DNA of 45,207 nucleotides from RPRI01 sp051233685 (GTDB lineage Bacteria > Desulfobacterota > Desulfobacteria > Desulfobacterales > RPRI01): the NCBI RefSeq assembly GCF_051233685.1, contig NZ_JBAMMY010000025.1, positions 1-45,207 on the forward strand. Reading direction: 5' to 3'. Below, piece after piece: positions 35,073 through 42,899 of this stretch (its first letter is position 1; each line of letters starts with the position of its first letter). The translations under genes were made by a program, and so were the position numbers. Under the pieces are notes generated by a model, which was given only the letters and a program-made list of their open reading frames with translations, was not told where the DNA came from and made no database searches.

Positions 35073-36002
35073 TTAAATCCCAATATCCGGGCGGGGATAA
35101 AGCCCGGCCCGTTCAACGATTTCAGCCACTTTATGTTCCCATTCGATGGCCATGATATGAAATCCGGCAACGCCCTTAACCTGTTTGAGTCGTTCGATAG
35201 TCTCCACACAGATTTTAATGCCTTCTTCAGCCTGCTTTTCCTTGGGAACACCGGCCATGCGGTCCACCACTTCCTGTGGAACATCCATGCCGGGCACCTT
35301 ATTTTTCATATACCGGGCCATACCCACAGTTTTGATAGGCGTAACACCGGCTAAAATATAAGTTTTTTCGTGTAGGCCCCGGTTTCTGACCCCTTCCATC
35401 CATTTTTCAAACTTGTCCAGATTATAGATACACTGGGTTTGAATAAAATCTGCACCGGCAGCCACTTTTTTGGCCAGACGGGCAACCCGGAGTTCAAAGG
35501 GGTCTGCAAAAGGGTTAGCAGCAGCGCCAATGAACATTTTGGGCGTATTTTCAATATCCGCCCCGCCCTGGAATTTTCCTTCATCCCGCATTTTTTTCAC
35601 CATCTGGACAAACTGGATGGAATCAATGTCATGAACGCTGGCGGCCATGGGATGATCGCCAAATTTCGGATGATCGCCGGAAAGGCAGATCATTGTATTA
35701 ATGTCATGGGAATAAGCTCCGATGATATCGGACTGCATGGCCAGCCGGTTTCGATCCCGGGTAACCATCTGAAGAATCGGGTGAAGGCCCATCTGCCGCA
35801 AAATAACACCGGCAGCAAAGCTGGACATGCGAACCATGGCGGTCTGATTATCTGTGACATTGACCGCATCGACATATCCCCTCAATAGTTCGGCTTTCTG
35901 GCGGACCTTTTCCGGCACGGCGCCACGCGGCGGACCGCATTCTGATGTTACAGCAAGATTGCCGGATTTTAACACTTTTTCGAGTACGCTTTCGGTTTTC
36001 AT
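35073..36002 (-). CDS. metF: MetF-type methylenetetrahydrofolate reductase of the Hdr-linked complex
   Basis: A protein of 309 aa. Core TIM-barrel sequence with SECGPPRGA (substrate end), NVTDNQTAMVRMSS, CLSGDHPKFGDHP, and QTQCIYNLDKFEKWM. It starts at ATG 36002, overlapping the MetV stop as ATGA; the upstream in-frame start at 36059 would lie inside MetV. Like acetogen MetF it lacks the NADH-binding extension, so electrons must come from the partner MetV and Hdr proteins. A second MetF-like gene sits at the other end of the same operon. Confidence 0.9.
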   Translation of the reverse strand: MKTESVLEKVLKSGNLAVTSECGPPRGAVPEKVRQKAELLRGYVDAVNVTDNQTAMVRMSSFAAGVILRQMGLHPILQMVTRDRNRLAMQSDIIGAYSHDINTMICLSGDHPKFGDHPMAASVHDIDSIQFVQMVKKMRDEGKFQGGADIENTPKMFIGAAANPFADPFELRVARLAKKVAAGADFIQTQCIYNLDKFEKWMEGVRNRGLHEKTYILAGVTPIKTVGMARYMKNKVPGMDVPQEVVDRMAGVPKEKQAEEGIKICVETIERLKQVKGVAGFHIMAIEWEHKVAEIVERAGLYPRPDIGI

Positions 36003-36667
36003 TCTGCCAAATCCTCTCTGATAATTTTGCGGGGGCCGGCGCCCCGTCCAGGTCTCCAATCCTTGGCCGGGATGATCCGTTCATACCGGTCTTCCAATCC
36101 CAGCGCCTTAAGCCGATCCCAGATCAACTGCCAGGCACAGTCAACGTCCGGGCTGATTTCACATTTCCCGGCCGTGGAACCGCCGCAGGGACCGTTCATC
36201 AACTGTTTGGAACACCGGCTGATCGGACAGATGCCTCCGGTAATGCCAAGCAGACAGTCACCACATCCCTGACATCGCTCGGCCCACACGCCCTGCCGTT
36301 CCGATGCGCCCATAAATTTTGTGTTGATTGCGGGAAAAACCGGTTTATCCTTAAACCTGCGGCTTATCTCTTGCACCCCGCATCCACAGGCCATGGACAG
36401 AACGGCATCCACACCGTCTATCATGGATGTCAGCTCTTCAATGTATTCCGGATCGCACTGACGTTCCAGGGTGTGCTCCCGAATCTGTATGTTTTTCCCC
36501 TGCTTAAGAAATGACATCTGCAACAATGAGGACAGTATGCCGACTTCCTTGCGGCCGCCGGCAGAGCAGACCGTCACGCACTCGTTGCACCCGACCAGCA
36601 GAATTTTCTGAAATGGCCGGATATATTCAATGATTTCCTCCAGGGGTTTACGTTCCGCTGTAATCAT
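35999..36667 (-). CDS. metV: MetV-like zinc/Fe-S protein partner of MetF
   Basis: A protein of 222 aa. Cys-rich N-terminus GCNECVTVCSAGG (residues about 26-38) and a C-terminal cluster RCQGCGDC...ICPISRCSKQL...GPCGGS...GKCE, typical of the MetV (MTHFR C-terminal-like) family. In Moorella-type acetogens MetV forms the minimal reductase with MetF. It overlaps both neighbours as ATGA, first with MvhD and then with MetF, so all three are made together. Confidence 0.9.
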   Translation of the reverse strand: MITAERKPLEEIIEYIRPFQKILLVGCNECVTVCSAGGRKEVGILSSLLQMSFLKQGKNIQIREHTLERQCDPEYIEELTSMIDGVDAVLSMACGCGVQEISRRFKDKPVFPAINTKFMGASERQGVWAERCQGCGDCLLGITGGICPISRCSKQLMNGPCGGSTAGKCEISPDVDCAWQLIWDRLKALGLEDRYERIIPAKDWRPGRGAGPRKIIREDLAE

Positions 36668-37131
36668 TGTAATTGTAACTCCTTTGATATCTGGACCGCG
36701 GCTTCGGACAACGGCCCGGTCAAATTTCGGATTGGGTTGGGTCCCAACTTCCGGATTTTTTCAGTGATTTGCCGGGCAATTTCGGCAAAACGCTCCCCCA
36801 TACCGGCGGACAAATTGACCATTTCCAGCCTTTGGCCGCCGATACCGATATCGTCCAGCAATTTTTGGATATATCTCACCCGTTTGGCTGCCCGTACATT
36901 ACCGTTTTTAAAATGGCAGTCTCCTTCCATGCATCCTGCCACATAGACACCATCAGCGCCGCCTTCAAATGCTTTCAAAATATGGATCGTATCTACTTTT
37001 CCGGAGCAGGGAACGCGGACGATTTTAACATTGGCCGGATAACATAGCCGCAGGCTTCCGGCCATGTCCGCGGCAGTATAGGCGCAATAATGACAGCAAA
37101 ATGCGACAACGACCGGTTCAAATTTTTCCAT
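36664..37131 (-). CDS. mvhD: MvhD/FlpD-like electron-transfer subunit
   Basis: A protein of 155 aa. MvhD marks: VAFCCHYCAYTAADMAG (Cys12, 13, 16), RVPCSGKVD and VAGCMEGDCHF. MvhD holds a [2Fe-2S] cluster and links the electron donor (hydrogenase or dehydrogenase) to HdrA in methanogens and to MetFV-Hdr in acetogens. It overlaps HdrA by one base upstream and MetV by four bases downstream. This order (HdrA-MvhD-MetV-MetF) is the diagnostic arrangement. Confidence 0.92.
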   Translation of the reverse strand: MEKFEPVVVAFCCHYCAYTAADMAGSLRLCYPANVKIVRVPCSGKVDTIHILKAFEGGADGVYVAGCMEGDCHFKNGNVRAAKRVRYIQKLLDDIGIGGQRLEMVNLSAGMGERFAEIARQITEKIRKLGPNPIRNLTGPLSEAAVQISKELQLQ

Positions 37132-40100
37132 TACGCCACCATCCTTTCCAGTAATCCGCTTAACTTCGCCAAAATCTGGTCATCTTCAAACTGCATCAAC
37201 TGAATGGCCTTAGCCGGACATTCTGAGGCGCACACGCCGCAGCCGTGACATTTGGACGGGTCGATTTCCGAATAGCCGTCCGCATTGATAAACGGAACCC
37301 CGAAGGGACAGACCCGGACACAAATCAGACAAGCCGCGCATTTTTTTGAATCGACCCGGGCAATCGCTGCTCCAAGGTTTATACTGTCACGGCTGAGAAG
37401 TGTCCGGGCTCTGGCAGCCGAAGCCTCAGCCTGGGCAATACTTTCCCTGATAGATCGTGGAGAATGCGCAGTTCCGGCCATGAAAAATCCGGGCTTGGAA
37501 AAATCAACGGGCCGCAGCTTGATATGATCTTCCAGAAAATACCCATCCGGAGTTCGGGGGATTTTAAAAATGGCCGCCAGATCTTCGCCGGATTCATCAT
37601 CACTGATAAAACCGGTGCTCAGCAGCAATACGTCAGCAGTCACCTCAATACGGCGCCCCAAAATCGGGTCGGTAAAGGCGACTTCCACAAGTTTTTCCGC
37701 TTCTCTGACTTCGGGAGGTTGGGCTGCTTCATACCGGACAAAGATAACGCCACGCTCCCTGGCGGTCTGATAATAGTCTTCCTGAAATCCATATGTCCGT
37801 ATATCCCGGTACAGGATAAAAATACGTGCTTCGGGATTGATATCCAGAATCCTGAGAGCATTTTTGATAGCCGTCTGGCAGCAGATCCTGGAGCAGTTGG
37901 GGTTATCCGGCTGTCGTGAGCCCACGCACTGAATCATAACCACATTGTTCCAGTTGGACACCTTGGCAGGTATGTCCTCCAGCAGCGCATCAGCATCCAG
38001 CTGGGTCATTACTGCCGCATGCCGGCCGAGCAAATATCCTTCAGGACGGTTGGGCAGCGCACCTGTTGCCAGAATCGTTATGCCATGGCTGATCTGCCGG
38101 TAAAACATCCGTGCTCCGACCTGCATTCCGGTTTTAAACATACCCGGCATGCCGCTGTGATCAACGATAAAGGCATTAAGTATCACCTGAATATTGGGAT
38201 GGGACAAGGTTTTTTGAATCAGATCATGAACAAATAGCTGAACATCTTTGCCGTCCAGGGTTTTTCGTACAAGATTGGCTACGCCTCCAAGCATGGAATG
38301 CCGCTCCGCCAGAAAAACCTTAAATCCTTGATCGGCCAATCTCAACGATGCGCTCATGCCCGCCACTCCTCCGCCCACGACCAGAATATCCCTGTTGATT
38401 GGCAAGCGGTTATCCGCAAGGGCCCTGGCTTTTTTCACCGACTGAACCGATGCCCATATCAACTGCCTGGCCTTGGCGGTGGCTTCTTTTGGCTTATCCT
38501 TATGAACCCATGTATCCTGATCCCGAAGGTTGGTGATTTCCAGCAGGTATTTATTCAGCCCGCTGCGCCGAAGCAAATCCTGAAACCGCGTTTCGTGCGT
38601 TCGGGGCGAACATCCGCCGATTACCACCCGATTGAGTTTGTATCTGACAATCGCCTCCTCGATATGCTTCATGGATTCACGGCTGCAACCGTGTCCCACA
38701 CCCTCTGCAATGGCAACTCCCGGAAGCTTTGCGGCAAATGCCCCCAGTTCGGAAACATCGATCACGCCGCCGATATTTTCTCCGCAGTCGCAGATAAACA
38801 CTCCTACCCGGGGATCTTCTTCGGTTACGTCTCTTTCGGAAATAAATTCGTTGTCGCCCCCGGAGATCGCCGCTGCTGCCGGAACATGAGTTGCGGCCAT
38901 GCAGGCTGCGGCGCTGGCCTGAATCATGGTTTCAGGAATATCCTTGGGACCTTCAAACATGCCACAGACATAAACGCCGCTTCGGGATGTGACGACCGGA
39001 TCGAAACCGCCGGTTTGCGCAAATCCGTGTGCATTCAGCTCGATTCCAAGGCAAGTGGCAGTCTGGCGGAGGTCATCTGTTATCCGGAAGCCGGTAGACA
39101 GAACCACCATATCAAACAACTCTTCCTTCAGTGTGCTGGAATCCTCAGTCGCAAAGGTGATACTGAGCTGATCCTGTCCGGTTTTTCGGAATACGCTGTG
39201 CGGACGGCTTCGGACAAACCGCACACCGGACGTGTTACGGCTGCGGTCATAATAGCGTTCATAGTCCTTGCCGAAAGTTCGGATGTCCATATAAAATATC
39301 GCAGTATCAATACTGTCCTCAAAGCGCTCTTTGGTCACCATGGCTTCTTTGAGTGCAAACATGCAGCAAACTCCTGAGCAATAGGACACGGCGCCTTTTT
39401 GAAGCCCGCGGGATCCCACACACTGAATCCAGGCGATTTTAGCAGGAATCCGGCCGTCGGAAGGACAGAGCAGTTTGCCCTGGGTAGGCCCGGAAGCCGA
39501 CAGAATGCGTTCGTATTCCAGGCTTGTCACTACATCGGGATCATGGCCATAACTGAAACTGTCTATTCCGGACGGATCAAATATTTCTGCGCCCTGCGCA
39601 AGCACTACTGACGCCACCCGGAGCCTGACTTCACGTTCCGGATCATCAGCAAGAATGGCGCCTGCCGGACAGCATGCAATAAGTGCCTGAGGATTGGAAC
39701 AACGGCTCATGTTAATAGAAAATGCCTGGGGAGTGGCCTGGGGATAGCGCATACAGGTTGGCGCCCGATGATCAAGGCCCGGATTGAAATCCACACATTC
39801 CGGAAACTGCTTGCGGCACTGCCCGCAGGCTGTGCATCTATCCATGTCGATATGACGGGGAGATGTTACCAGTGTCGCGGTAAAATTTCCGGGCTCACCG
39901 TCCAGGCTTACGATTTTTGTCAGGGTCATCAATTGAATATACTGGTTTCGACTGCTCTCCGACAGAGTCGGAGAGAGGGTGCAAAGGTCGCAGTTATTGG
40001 TCGGAAAAGTCCGGTCCAGAAGCGTCATCAGTCCTCCGATAGCATTTGCCTTATCGATCAGAACTACATTTTTCCGGGCTTCAGCCAGATCCAGCGCAGT

Positions 40101-40172
40101 GCGAATGCCCCCGACCCCGCCGCCGATTACCAGAACCCTGTCAATACTTTGAATTGGGTCTGTTTTTTTCAT
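37131..40172 (-). CDS. hdrA: HdrA-like double flavoprotein of the MetFV-Hdr operon
   Basis: A protein of 1013 aa. FAD-binding starts: LVIGGGVGGIRTALDLAEA at residues about 14-32 and a second VVGGGVAGMSASLRL near 590. Fe-S: CTACGQCRKQFPECV (with the third Cys shifted), a central CDCGENIGGVIDV, CSPRTHETRF, and two C-terminal ferredoxin motifs CAACLICVRVCPFG and CHGCGVCASECPAKA. It is about 50% related to the other HdrA of the window by eye. ATG 40172 is preferred; ATG 40202 (10 codons longer, just after the upstream stop) is possible and both have weak ribosome sites. It would house the bifurcating FAD and pass electrons to MvhD, HdrCB and MetF. Confidence 0.92.
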   Translation of the reverse strand: MKKTDPIQSIDRVLVIGGGVGGIRTALDLAEARKNVVLIDKANAIGGLMTLLDRTFPTNNCDLCTLSPTLSESSRNQYIQLMTLTKIVSLDGEPGNFTATLVTSPRHIDMDRCTACGQCRKQFPECVDFNPGLDHRAPTCMRYPQATPQAFSINMSRCSNPQALIACCPAGAILADDPEREVRLRVASVVLAQGAEIFDPSGIDSFSYGHDPDVVTSLEYERILSASGPTQGKLLCPSDGRIPAKIAWIQCVGSRGLQKGAVSYCSGVCCMFALKEAMVTKERFEDSIDTAIFYMDIRTFGKDYERYYDRSRNTSGVRFVRSRPHSVFRKTGQDQLSITFATEDSSTLKEELFDMVVLSTGFRITDDLRQTATCLGIELNAHGFAQTGGFDPVVTSRSGVYVCGMFEGPKDIPETMIQASAAACMAATHVPAAAAISGGDNEFISERDVTEEDPRVGVFICDCGENIGGVIDVSELGAFAAKLPGVAIAEGVGHGCSRESMKHIEEAIVRYKLNRVVIGGCSPRTHETRFQDLLRRSGLNKYLLEITNLRDQDTWVHKDKPKEATAKARQLIWASVQSVKKARALADNRLPINRDILVVGGGVAGMSASLRLADQGFKVFLAERHSMLGGVANLVRKTLDGKDVQLFVHDLIQKTLSHPNIQVILNAFIVDHSGMPGMFKTGMQVGARMFYRQISHGITILATGALPNRPEGYLLGRHAAVMTQLDADALLEDIPAKVSNWNNVVMIQCVGSRQPDNPNCSRICCQTAIKNALRILDINPEARIFILYRDIRTYGFQEDYYQTARERGVIFVRYEAAQPPEVREAEKLVEVAFTDPILGRRIEVTADVLLLSTGFISDDESGEDLAAIFKIPRTPDGYFLEDHIKLRPVDFSKPGFFMAGTAHSPRSIRESIAQAEASAARARTLLSRDSINLGAAIARVDSKKCAACLICVRVCPFGVPFINADGYSEIDPSKCHGCGVCASECPAKAIQLMQFEDDQILAKLSGLLERMVA

Positions 40173-40203
40173 ATTTCTCTTTTTCTTTTTTGAGGGTTGC
40201 ATG

Positions 40204-41076
40204 TCAAATACCTGCCGCATCCAGAATGGCTGACAGGCGGTGTTCCCATCCCATGGCCTGAATAAGAATGCCCTGCGCCATTTTGCGTAGCTGGGCAATG
40301 GTTTCTCCGGCGATTTTGACGCCTTCCATTTCACGGTCCGGCGATTTTCGAATGCGTCGGATGATCTCTTCGGAAATATGCGCACCAGGTTCATTAGTTG
40401 CGATATACCTGGCAACCGCCACCGATTTGATCAAAAAGACCGTGGGAATCACCGGTACACCCAGATATGAGGCTTTCTGCATGAATTTCTGAAACTGATT
40501 TATGTCAAACACCGGCGGTGTTATGATAAATTCCGCGCCTGCGGCAATTTTATCCTTTGCCATATTCAGTTCGCTGATCATTGAGGCTTCATCCGAAAAT
40601 GGTGCGAGCCGGCAGCCAGCATAAAATTCGGGCTGTCCGTCCAGATCAAAACCTGCCAGGTCTTTTCCGGCCTGAAGGGACCGAATGGCGGCGAGCAAAC
40701 CCAGCTCATCAAGATCGTCAACCGGAATCGCCGTCCGATGGTCGCTATTAGCCATGTCATCTCCCTGGACCACGATGAGATTCCGGATACCAAGAATATG
40801 GGCGGCCAGCAAATCGCCCTGAAGTGCCATCCGGTTTCGGTCCCGTCCATAGATATGTATGATTGCCTCTATTCCCTGCTGCTGAATCAGAACAGCGCCG
40901 GCAAGTGCGCTCATTCGCATCACGCCGTTGTCCATGTCAGGGATAACAATGCTGTCAATACGCCCCTTAATGCGCTTGGCGTCAGTAATAAACCGCGAAA
41001 TGTCAACGCCTTTCGGTGTGTTCATTTCCGCCAGAACGACGAATTCTCCATTTTTTAATCGTTTTTGAATACTCAT
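40204..41076 (-). CDS. Second MetF-like protein between HdrCB and HdrA
   Basis: A protein of 290 aa of the MetF TIM-barrel family: VLAEMNTPKGVDISRF, DMDNGVMRMSALAGAVLIQQ, VQGDDM (FAD-site), AGAEFIITPPVFDI. The EFxPPx substrate motif of true MetF is replaced by AEMNTPKG, so the activity may differ (another folate or a purely electron-transfer role), or it may be a regulator-like paralogue. GGGGAAAAC lies before ATG 41076. It lies 16 bp after the HdrCB stop. With the MetF at 35073 it gives one operon with two divergent MetF-like proteins. Confidence 0.85.
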   Translation of the reverse strand: MSIQKRLKNGEFVVLAEMNTPKGVDISRFITDAKRIKGRIDSIVIPDMDNGVMRMSALAGAVLIQQQGIEAIIHIYGRDRNRMALQGDLLAAHILGIRNLIVVQGDDMANSDHRTAIPVDDLDELGLLAAIRSLQAGKDLAGFDLDGQPEFYAGCRLAPFSDEASMISELNMAKDKIAAGAEFIITPPVFDINQFQKFMQKASYLGVPVIPTVFLIKSVAVARYIATNEPGAHISEEIIRRIRKSPDREMEGVKIAGETIAQLRKMAQGILIQAMGWEHRLSAILDAAGI

Positions 41077-41092
41077 GTTTTCCCCTTTCTTG

Positions 41093-42412
41093 TTATTCGG
41101 CCGTCTCCGGATGGAATACATTCACTTCTTTAAGATCATCTCCCAGGTATTCCCGTTCGTTTGGTCCGAGTATCCCCAGAGAAAGGCAGATGATGGTCCA
41201 GAGGTGGACGACCGGATAGTGTCCGCCATAATGTTCGCTCAATTCGTGAATCTGGGCATGGCAGTTGTGACACCCGGCAATACAGTAATCCGCGCCTGTT
41301 GCTTTAATCTGCTGATCTTTCAATTTTCCATACTCCAGACGTTGTTCCTTAAATCCGGACTGCAGAAATCCGCCGCCGCCGCCACAGCAGTAGTTATTGG
41401 ATCTGTTGGGCTGCATATCGATAAAATTTTCCTCTCCGACAATGGACTTGACTACAAACCTCAGATCCTCAGCTATGGGATCGCCATAACTCTTTCGAAC
41501 AATCTGACAGGGATCCTGGACCGTAAATTTTATTTTCAGATCTTTGTTCCAGTCGGAATTGACCTTCAGCTTCCCCTCACGAATCCATTTGGCATAATAT
41601 TCATAAATGTTCTTTACTTCAAAATTGTGCTCAAGGTTGAATTTTTTCAGTCCGGCCCGGACTGAGAATGTAACATGCCCTCACTCCGTATTGAGAAATG
41701 TTTTACACCCCAGTTTATTGGCCTGATTCACCGTGGTTCGAGTAACTTTTTCCCATGAATCATTGTCAGCCAGAAACATGCAGTAATTTTCTCCGGCCCA
41801 GCCATGACTGCCATAGGTCCAATCCGCCCCGGCCAGGTGCAGTATTTTCCACAGCGGGACCAATTCATTAGGCTCCGTCACCGGCTCCCTGGAATTCTGG
41901 TTCAAAAAGAATTCGGCGACTTCTTTATCTATCGGTGCTTCCATATCGGCAAATTCAGGCTGAGTTTCCCTGAATTCCTCCAGTACATCCTGCACTACGA
42001 AGATAAAATCGTCAGGTGATGTTCCCATTGCGCTGCCACTCTCGTTTCGAAGCGCCATGTCACATGATCCCAAAATGCCTTTAGGTCGCTGATCCCTGGG
42101 CCTTAAGCCGCGGGCATTGTATATGAGTTGCGGAATATCTATCTTCATCGGGCAGACATAGATACACCGCTGGCACATCGTACACATCCAGGGCCAATCG
42201 GATTTTGCTATTTCCTCATCCAAACCGAACGCTGCCATGCGCAGGAATTTTCTGGGATCCATCCCATCAAGTCCTGTTGCCGGACAACCGGATGAACAGG
42301 CCCCGCAAGTTAAGCATAAATTCAGATTACCGCCTTCCGGCAGCAGTTCTTCGACCAGGTCTAAAAACCGGCTTTTCTTCCCGCTTGTAATTCGTATTGA
42401 TTCTATCGCCAT
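41093..42412 (-). CDS. Selenocysteine-containing HdrC-HdrB (HdrD/DsrK-type) fusion protein, split by in-frame TGA
   Basis: Read through the TGA at 41683-41681 this is one protein of 439 aa. HdrC part: C33-LTCGACSSGC43-P and C77-TMCQRCIYVC87-P, two [4Fe-4S] sites. First CCG part: GENYC211 ... KTFLNTE-U244-GHV, in which the E-U-G-H matches the E-C-G-H motif of DsrK/HdrD-type proteins. Second CCG part: DPC302, C342-C343-GGGGG, C381-HNC384. Downstream of the TGA 88 sense codons pass without any ATG, GTG or TTG before M333, so the CCG half has no start of its own. ATG 42412 overlaps the TusA-like stop (TAATG). Two alternatives are a true stop (truncated HdrC plus orphan CCG) or a mutation TGC/TGT to TGA; the SECIS-like hairpin and open frame argue against both. 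Confidence 0.85.
41648..41683 (-). promoter_or_regulatory. Candidate bacterial SECIS element and UGA (Sec) codon
   Basis: On the minus strand the TGA (41683-41681) is followed after 16 bases by CAGTCCGGGCCGGACTG (41664-41648): CAGTCC pairs with GGACTG around GGGCC (the G-C step can also close it to a GGC triloop). The loop starts about 22 nt after the TGA and has G in the first positions, which fits the SelB-binding bacterial SECIS rules (loop 16-37 nt after UGA, G among the first two loop bases). Confidence 0.82.
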
Positions 42413-42690
42413 TACAATTTCCTTTTCAACGACTTGACATCTGTCGGATTTCTTTTTTCCAAACGTACTTTCATGTTTTCCATGTCTGTTGTTTGATGTT
42501 CCCTGCAAATAACTTCGTAGGATGCATCAGGCAATATTCGAAGCAGGTCCCGCTGCATGTCCGGATCACATCCGGTGATTTCCATGATCTGGCAGGGTTT
42601 CATCTGCTGATATACCAAAGACACCTTCAATAAAGAGAATGGGGAGATAATTCCTCGAACATCCAGCATGTAGTCGACTTGTCCCTTCAC
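42412..42690 (-). CDS. TusA/SirA-like protein lacking the catalytic Cys
   Basis: A protein of 92 aa. The fold marker LDVRGIISPFSLLKVSLVYQQM (residues about 9-30) matches the TusA N-terminal region (LDxxGLxCPxPxxxxxxxL), but the sulfur-carrying Cys of the C-P-x-P motif is replaced by Ser (SPFS). Later Cys residues (in MKPCQI and DPDMQ) do not take its place. It starts at GTG (42690), supported by AGGAGG nine bases upstream and 32 bp from the -24/-12 promoter. TusA-like proteins beside Hdr genes are common in sulfur metabolism; without the Cys it may be structural or bind a different partner. First gene of the operon. Confidence 0.75.
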   Translation of the reverse strand: MKGQVDYMLDVRGIISPFSLLKVSLVYQQMKPCQIMEITGCDPDMQRDLLRILPDASYEVICREHQTTDMENMKVRLEKRNPTDVKSLKRKL

Positions 42691-42722
42691 TCTGAAGTTC
42701 CTCCTATTTTACAGCGATTAGA

Positions 42723-42737
42723 GCAAGATTCGGACCA
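42723..42737 (-). promoter_or_regulatory. Sigma-54 (-24/-12) promoter for the hdr-met operon
   Basis: Minus-strand TGGTCCGAATCTTGC has GG and GC at the exact -24/-12 distance; it differs from consensus (TGGCAC-N5-TTGC) at two central -24 bases. Transcription would begin near 42711, 21 bp upstream of the GTG start. CCTTTACA is repeated at 42860 and 42877, 125-145 bp upstream, as a possible enhancer for the divergent sigma-54 activator. Confidence 0.75.
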
Positions 42738-42899
42738 TTCCAAAAAACTTTTTAGCTATTATCTGTTTTTGCTTGATATCATTAGGTTATCTGAATTATT
42801 ACCAAGGTGAATCATATAAACTGCTTGATCTGAAATTGTTAAACTGATAAAAAATTTATCCTTTACATGTGTTAAACCTTTACAGGATGTTTTACAGTT

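Noticed and set aside
38298..39377. Plus-strand open frame of 359 codons
   Set aside because: Opposite the second HdrA gene, no start signal or recognisable domain; a shadow.
41093..41416. Separate 107-aa HdrB-like gene starting at the ATG at 41416
   Set aside because: It would lack the conserved DPC302 part and the first CCG half, has no ribosome-binding site, and the frame is open far upstream to the TGA; the joined selenoprotein explains all of this.
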